Assembly (NCBI RefSeq): GCF_029814825.1
Contig: NZ_CP122379.1
Span: 1,054,001 to 1,118,000, forward strand
Direction: 5' to 3'
Source: Aequorivita marisscotiae
GTDB lineage: Bacteria; Bacteroidota; Bacteroidia; Flavobacteriales; Flavobacteriaceae
DNA: 64,000 nucleotides
Shown: positions 62,136 through 64,000 of the stretch, piece by piece
Layout: the number at the start of each line of letters is the position of its first letter
Numbering within the stretch: position 1 is the stretch's first letter
Notes under the pieces: generated by a model
Database searches by the model: none
Seen by the model: only the letters and a program-made list of their open reading frames with translations
Told to the model about the DNA's origin: nothing
Position numbers and translations under genes: made by a program

Positions 62136-62549
62136 ATGAGCAAATTTGGTGCAATCCCCAATTTAATTTACAGCGATGTAAATACTGCGGTCTCATTTAT
62201 AAAAACGGCTTTTGGTTTTAAGGAACACAAGGTTTATAAAAATGATAGTGGCAATATTGTTCATGCCCAACTAATATTGGGCAATGCCTTAATCATGGTG
62301 AATCCATTTAACCCTTACACAGCATTTGGAAAGATGTTGAATTTGCCTAAAAATCTAAATGGTTATAATACCCAAACACCTTATTTTGTAATTGAAAATA
62401 TTGATGCGCATTATAAAAACGCGATAGCGAATGGCGCTGAAATTATAATAGAAATTAAAGATGAGAGCTACGGCGGCCGCGGTTATAGCTGTAAAGACCC
62501 GGAAGGAAACATTTGGAATTTTGGAAGCTACAACCCGTATTTGGAATAG
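62136..62549 (+). CDS. VOC-family protein, PhnB/glyoxalase-like
   Basis: A 137-residue vicinal-oxygen-chelate protein of the PhnB-like group. IPNLIYSDVNTAVSFIKTAF opens it, VHAQLILGNALIMVNPFNPY follows and GRGYSCKDPEGNIWNFGSYN closes it; YSCKDPEGN fits the usual Y-x3-D-P-E/D-G-x signature. Substrate not known. It lies 41 bp after the TM2 gene. Confidence 0.87.
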   Translation: MSKFGAIPNLIYSDVNTAVSFIKTAFGFKEHKVYKNDSGNIVHAQLILGNALIMVNPFNPYTAFGKMLNLPKNLNGYNTQTPYFVIENIDAHYKNAIANGAEIIIEIKDESYGGRGYSCKDPEGNIWNFGSYNPYLE

Positions 62550-62569
62550 TTCAATTTAAAGAATAAATT

Positions 62570-62992
62570 ATGAAAATGCTTTGTTTACTCTGTACTGTTT
62601 TATTGTTTTTCGTTAACTGTAATACTAAAAATAGTGAAGTAAAGAAAATAGAAATTGAACCAGAGACAGCACAATCGTTATGTTTTCGAAATGAATATAC
62701 TTTTCCCGACAGTACCGAAAATATTGATGTTCTCGAGCTAAACCTTACTATTCTAAAGGACGCGGTATCGGGAAATTACAATTGGCTGCCAGCGTTAAAA
62801 AATCAGCGCAACGGATTTTTAAATGGTACCATTAACGAAAATACCGTTAAGGCTACATACCATTTTATGCAAGAAGGTGTTGAACAAACCACGGCAATAA
62901 CAATTGTACTTCGCGACGATAAAGCAATTATAACGGGAGATAACCCTACTTCTGGCTTAGATACAGAGGTTGAAAAAATTACTTGTAATTAG
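62570..62992 (+). CDS. Hypothetical lipoprotein
   Basis: A 140-residue predicted lipoprotein with signal MKMLCLLCTVLLFFVNC. The mature part has beta-type segments (ENIDVLELNLTILKDAVSGN, TIVLRDDKAIITG) and a paired Cys at the end. It resembles small Bacteroidetes lipoproteins with a structure like an inhibitor or a lipocalin fold, but no family is recognised. Confidence 0.7.
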   Translation: MKMLCLLCTVLLFFVNCNTKNSEVKKIEIEPETAQSLCFRNEYTFPDSTENIDVLELNLTILKDAVSGNYNWLPALKNQRNGFLNGTINENTVKATYHFMQEGVEQTTAITIVLRDDKAIITGDNPTSGLDTEVEKITCN

Positions 62993-63054
62993 GATGCTGA
63001 ATGTTGCCTAATGCAGGGCTTTTGTTTGCACTTTGCAGTATAGAATTTATAGTT

Positions 63055-63804
63055 TTATTCCTTAAGAACGGCAACTATTTTGGCAACATCTTTCTTTTCG
63101 AAAAAGTAAATAATTTTTACTAAATATTTTAAAATCCAGCTTTTTTGACGAATTAACTTTTGGGCTAAGGTTGCTATTATTACGTCCCGATCGTTTAATT
63201 CGTTCGTTTTATTGTGTGAAAAGTAATATTGGTTTGCAAAAAGCCAAGCTCCGTCGCGAGCAATATTTATACTGAAACTAACTAATTTATCCTCCCGTCC
63301 TTTGCCGAACTTATCCAGCATTCCGAACAAAGGGGAAACCGAAATTATTTTCGATTCTACAGCGGCTATCATCGAAGCTAAAATTTCATTAATTTTATTA
63401 AAGTCGTCTTCAAAATCTATCAATTCGTCATCGTTGCCAACAGTTTCGGCAACGGCTATCCCGAGGTCTAAATTAATATGTGCATTAATGCCCAACAGCA
63501 AATGTTGCATAATCAGCAACTTTTCTGTTTTAGAGGCATCAAAGGCTTTTTTCCAGCTCTTTGTTATGGGTTTACCGCTTGCTAAACACTCATAGGCATC
63601 AATATAACGATTTGCAAAAAGCACATCGAGCTTTTCCATTCGTGGGTTATTTGCAAATTCTCGGTTTAAAATACCTTCTTTTATTCGAATGGTAACCTTT
63701 CTGTAAAGAATTGGAAAATATGCCATACAAGAATTTTGCAGACATTCGGCTTCAATGATAGTATCTAACCGCGCTATAACTTCATCAATATTTGTTGCGG
63801 TCAT
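63055..63804 (-). CDS. DUF5995-like protein
   Basis: A 249-residue cytoplasmic, mostly helical protein. HLLLGINAHINLDLGIAVA and LANQYYFSHNK-like segments (AWLFANQYYFSHNKTNE) recall the DUF5995 family, in which the His residues suggest a metal site; assignment from memory. No characterised function. The gene lies 20 bp after the preceding minus-strand gene and may share its transcript. Confidence 0.75.
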   Translation of the reverse strand: MTATNIDEVIARLDTIIEAECLQNSCMAYFPILYRKVTIRIKEGILNREFANNPRMEKLDVLFANRYIDAYECLASGKPITKSWKKAFDASKTEKLLIMQHLLLGINAHINLDLGIAVAETVGNDDELIDFEDDFNKINEILASMIAAVESKIISVSPLFGMLDKFGKGREDKLVSFSINIARDGAWLFANQYYFSHNKTNELNDRDVIIATLAQKLIRQKSWILKYLVKIIYFFEKKDVAKIVAVLKE

Positions 63805-63824
63805 AAATCATTGGTTTTAAAAAA

Positions 63825-64000
63825 TTATTCAGGTTTAAGCTCTTCTTTAGAATTTTCAGAATCAAAATTTTCGTTGTTTCTATCTGAATATTTTTTTTCC
63901 AGTTCGGCTTGAAATTCTTCCATCACTGGTTTTACTGTGCTTTCCGGTAAATCTGCAATACGAATGTACATTAAACCATCTACCGCATTATTAAAGAGCG
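63825..64000 (-). CDS. Partial gene at the window edge, C-terminus only
   Basis: The last 58 residues of a protein read on the minus strand; the start lies beyond the window. The visible end reads NNAVDGLMYIRIADLPESTV, followed by a Lys/Glu/Asn-rich acidic tail. No domain can be named. Its stop is 20 bp before the DUF5995-like gene on the same strand, so the two probably form a transcript unit. Confidence 0.6.
   Translation of the reverse strand, partial: LFNNAVDGLMYIRIADLPESTVKPVMEEFQAELEKKYSDRNNENFDSENSKEELKPE

Overview
The window comes from a member of the Bacteroidetes, almost certainly a Flavobacteriaceae. Five things support this. The DNA is AT-rich, and genes start without Shine-Dalgarno sequences. 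Many upstream regions carry the Bacteroidetes -7 box TANNTTTG, sometimes with a TTG about 18-23 bp upstream. A SprE-type gliding/type IX secretion lipoprotein is present, as are an OmpA protein with TSP3 repeats and several families seen mainly in flavobacteria. The ATP synthase operon lacks the beta and epsilon genes, which lie elsewhere in this phylum. No prophage, insertion sequence or CRISPR array was seen.

Layout. 1-3.3 kb: the end of an RND drug-efflux operon (pump, cut by the window edge, plus outer-membrane factor). 3.3-8.9 kb: a glycan-breakdown trio (GH2 beta-mannosidase, GH20 hexosaminidase, CutC). 8.9-12.8 kb: small lipoproteins, a CYTH protein, an NAD(P)-binding protein and DNA polymerase IV, with many small palindromic repeats between them. 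12.7-17.1 kb, minus strand: acpP-fabF-rnc and an IPExxxVDY gene with pyk. 17.2-21.5 kb: purN, RNase H, a PfkB kinase and purF. 21.55-22.9 kb: a gene-free stretch holding two copies of a 115-bp promoter/structured-RNA leader, each followed by its own tandem array (124-bp and 118-bp units). 22.9-33.2 kb: superoxide dismutase, the two AddAB-type repair genes separated by kbl and ompA, and a hydrolase. 33.2-35.3 kb: tRNA-Ala(GGC), a GNAT acetyltransferase and a MATE exporter. 35.4-42.5 kb: a small exopolysaccharide locus (polymerase/ligase, UDP-glucose dehydrogenase, UDP-xylose synthase, priming sugar transferase, GT2, CapK-like ligase). 42.5-49.6 kb: purD, two small membrane-protein genes, a translationally coupled restriction-modification pair, a DUF4254/GT9 pair and a 2Fe-2S reductase. 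49.9-58.8 kb: sprE, a bactofilin gene and the ATP synthase operon atpZ-like/atpI-like/atpBEFHAG. 58.8-64 kb: small outer-membrane, cupin, dehydrogenase, VOC and TM2 genes, a DUF5995 gene and a partial gene at the edge.

Most of the content is ordinary core metabolism. The unusual material is non-coding. The paired leader-plus-array element after purF is the strongest candidate for something undescribed. Blocks of five 7-bp repeats end at or within 3 bp of three start codons (RNase H, atpA, atpG). Several palindrome families recur; some copies show paired changes in the two arms, one is inserted in frame in the mannosidase gene, and one overlaps the cutC start codon.
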